This document shows positions 4,738-5,098 of a DNA stretch of 5,098 nt, one piece after another. The notes below the pieces were generated by a model. That model was not told where the DNA came from. It made no database searches and worked only from the letters and a program-made list of their open reading frames with translations. Location of the stretch: the NCBI GenBank assembly GCA_020633895.1, contig JACKCT010000050.1:1-5098 (forward strand), in the 5' to 3' direction. Every line of letters starts with the position of its first letter. Within the stretch, counting starts at the first letter, position 1. This DNA is from Deltaproteobacteria bacterium (GTDB lineage Bacteria > Lernaellota > Lernaellaia > JACKCT01). Made by a program: the position numbers and the translations under genes.

Positions 4738-5098
4738 TCGCGCGGCGCTGGGGCTCATCCGTCTCTACCAGCTTCTGATCTCCCCGATCCTGCCGGCGGC
4801 CTGCCGCTACCAACCGACCTGCTCCGAATACGCCGCCGAGTGCTTCGCCCACGAAAATGTTGTTCGAGCCCTTTGGCTGACGGTGCGTCGTCTGTCTCGC
4901 TGCCACCCCTGGGGCGGACACGGCTACGACCCTCCGCCGTGCCGACACCACCGCCACGGCGACGAAGGCCATGCCCACGGCTCGCCGGATGTCCACGAGA
5001 AATCCGCCGACGCGTCCAAGGCGTCCGCTTCCCCGGCTTTGACCCCGGCCCCGACACAGATTTCGACACAGACCTCGACACAAATCCCGACACAGACC
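4679..5098 (+). CDS. yidD: YidD membrane protein insertion efficiency factor, 3' end outside window
   Basis: YidD is a small membrane-associated protein that helps the YidC insertase place proteins in the inner membrane. Of the 140 codons visible, residues 15-87 carry the family core: Leu-Ile-Arg-Leu-Tyr-Gln then Ile-Ser-Pro (26-36), Cys-Arg-Tyr-x-Pro-Thr-Cys-Ser-x-Tyr-Ala (42-52) and Arg-Cys-His-Pro-Trp-Gly-Gly (74-80) with Asp-Pro (84-85). The start is unclear: no start codon stands right before the core. TTG at 4679 has a ribosome site, ATG at 4664 does not; either overlaps rnpA by 59 or 74 bases. The family usually ends soon after the Asp-Pro motif, but here the frame stays open to the window edge through a His-rich stretch (90-106), a Ser/Ala/Pro stretch and Thr-Gln repeats (126-140). 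yidC is the expected next gene. Identity is firm; start and true length are not. Confidence 0.85.
   Translation, partial: MNSSFAKPENWSPPKRRLLNRAALGLIRLYQLLISPILPAACRYQPTCSEYAAECFAHENVVRALWLTVRRLSRCHPWGGHGYDPPPCRHHRHGDEGHAHGSPDVHEKSADASKASASPALTPAPTQISTQTSTQIPTQT
5051..5098 (+). repeat. Four 12-bp tandem repeats inside the yidD tail
   Basis: Four imperfect copies of a 12-base unit of the form (C/T)CGACACA(G/A)A(T/C)(T/C) run head to tail at 5051, 5063, 5075 and 5087, up to the window edge. The unit is a multiple of three, so the yidD frame is kept, giving a tetrapeptide (Pro or Ser)-Thr-Gln-(Ile or Thr) four times. The array probably continues beyond the window. Repeats of this kind can change copy number without breaking the frame. 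Confidence 0.8.

Noticed and set aside
4631-5093. Minus-strand frames opposite the rnpA end and yidD
   Set aside because: They oppose the conserved YidD core. The Ser-Val-Ser-like repeat near their N-terminus is only the reverse reading of the 12-bp repeats.
5051-5098. CRISPR-like array at the right edge
   Set aside because: The 12-base units are contiguous with no spacers and keep the yidD reading frame, so they are a coding tandem repeat.

Overview
The window is G+C-rich and looks like ordinary chromosome from a Gram-negative bacterium, most likely a myxobacterial or other former deltaproteobacterial lineage. The evidence is a TonB-like protein ending in an AgmX/PglI-type domain (a family best known from Myxococcota), an ExbB/TolQ-type channel, an outer-membrane beta-barrel protein, and a proteobacterial-looking L34. 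The lineage is inferred from family distribution and was not tested by search.

Left part (1-2164, minus strand). An AgmX/PglI-like energy transducer (89-1087) ends at a strong intrinsic terminator (37-65). Upstream of it lies a complete hicA-hicB toxin-antitoxin operon (2049 down to 1286). A palindrome just before hicA overlaps its candidate promoter and probably serves as the HicB operator. The operon is fenced from the next gene by a second terminator (2136-2164).

Middle part (2190-3773, minus strand). An ExbB/TolQ/MotA-family proton-channel gene (2190-2843) is followed by a secreted outer-membrane beta-barrel gene (3060-3773). The barrel gene reads away from the ribosomal cluster on the right. 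The channel protein and the AgmX-like protein would plausibly belong to one inner-membrane energy-transduction machine, with the barrel protein in the outer membrane. No ExbD/TolR partner is visible.

Right part (3774-5098, plus strand). A 418-base intergenic region carries two divergent promoter candidates, both with TTGACA -35 boxes. It leads into the conserved cluster rpmH (L34), rnpA (RNase P protein) and yidD (membrane-insertion factor). yidD overlaps the end of rnpA, starts at a non-ATG or weakly supported ATG codon, and runs off the right edge without a stop. Its tail is unusual: His-rich, then four 12-bp repeats encoding Thr-Gln tetrapeptides. yidC usually follows and would be expected just outside the window. 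No dnaA gene or recognisable DnaA-box cluster is present.

I see no clear evidence of an undescribed multi-gene system. The points most worth checking are the extended YidD tail, the hicAB operator/promoter arrangement, and the placement of hicAB between an ExbB-type and a TonB-type gene with no ExbD.
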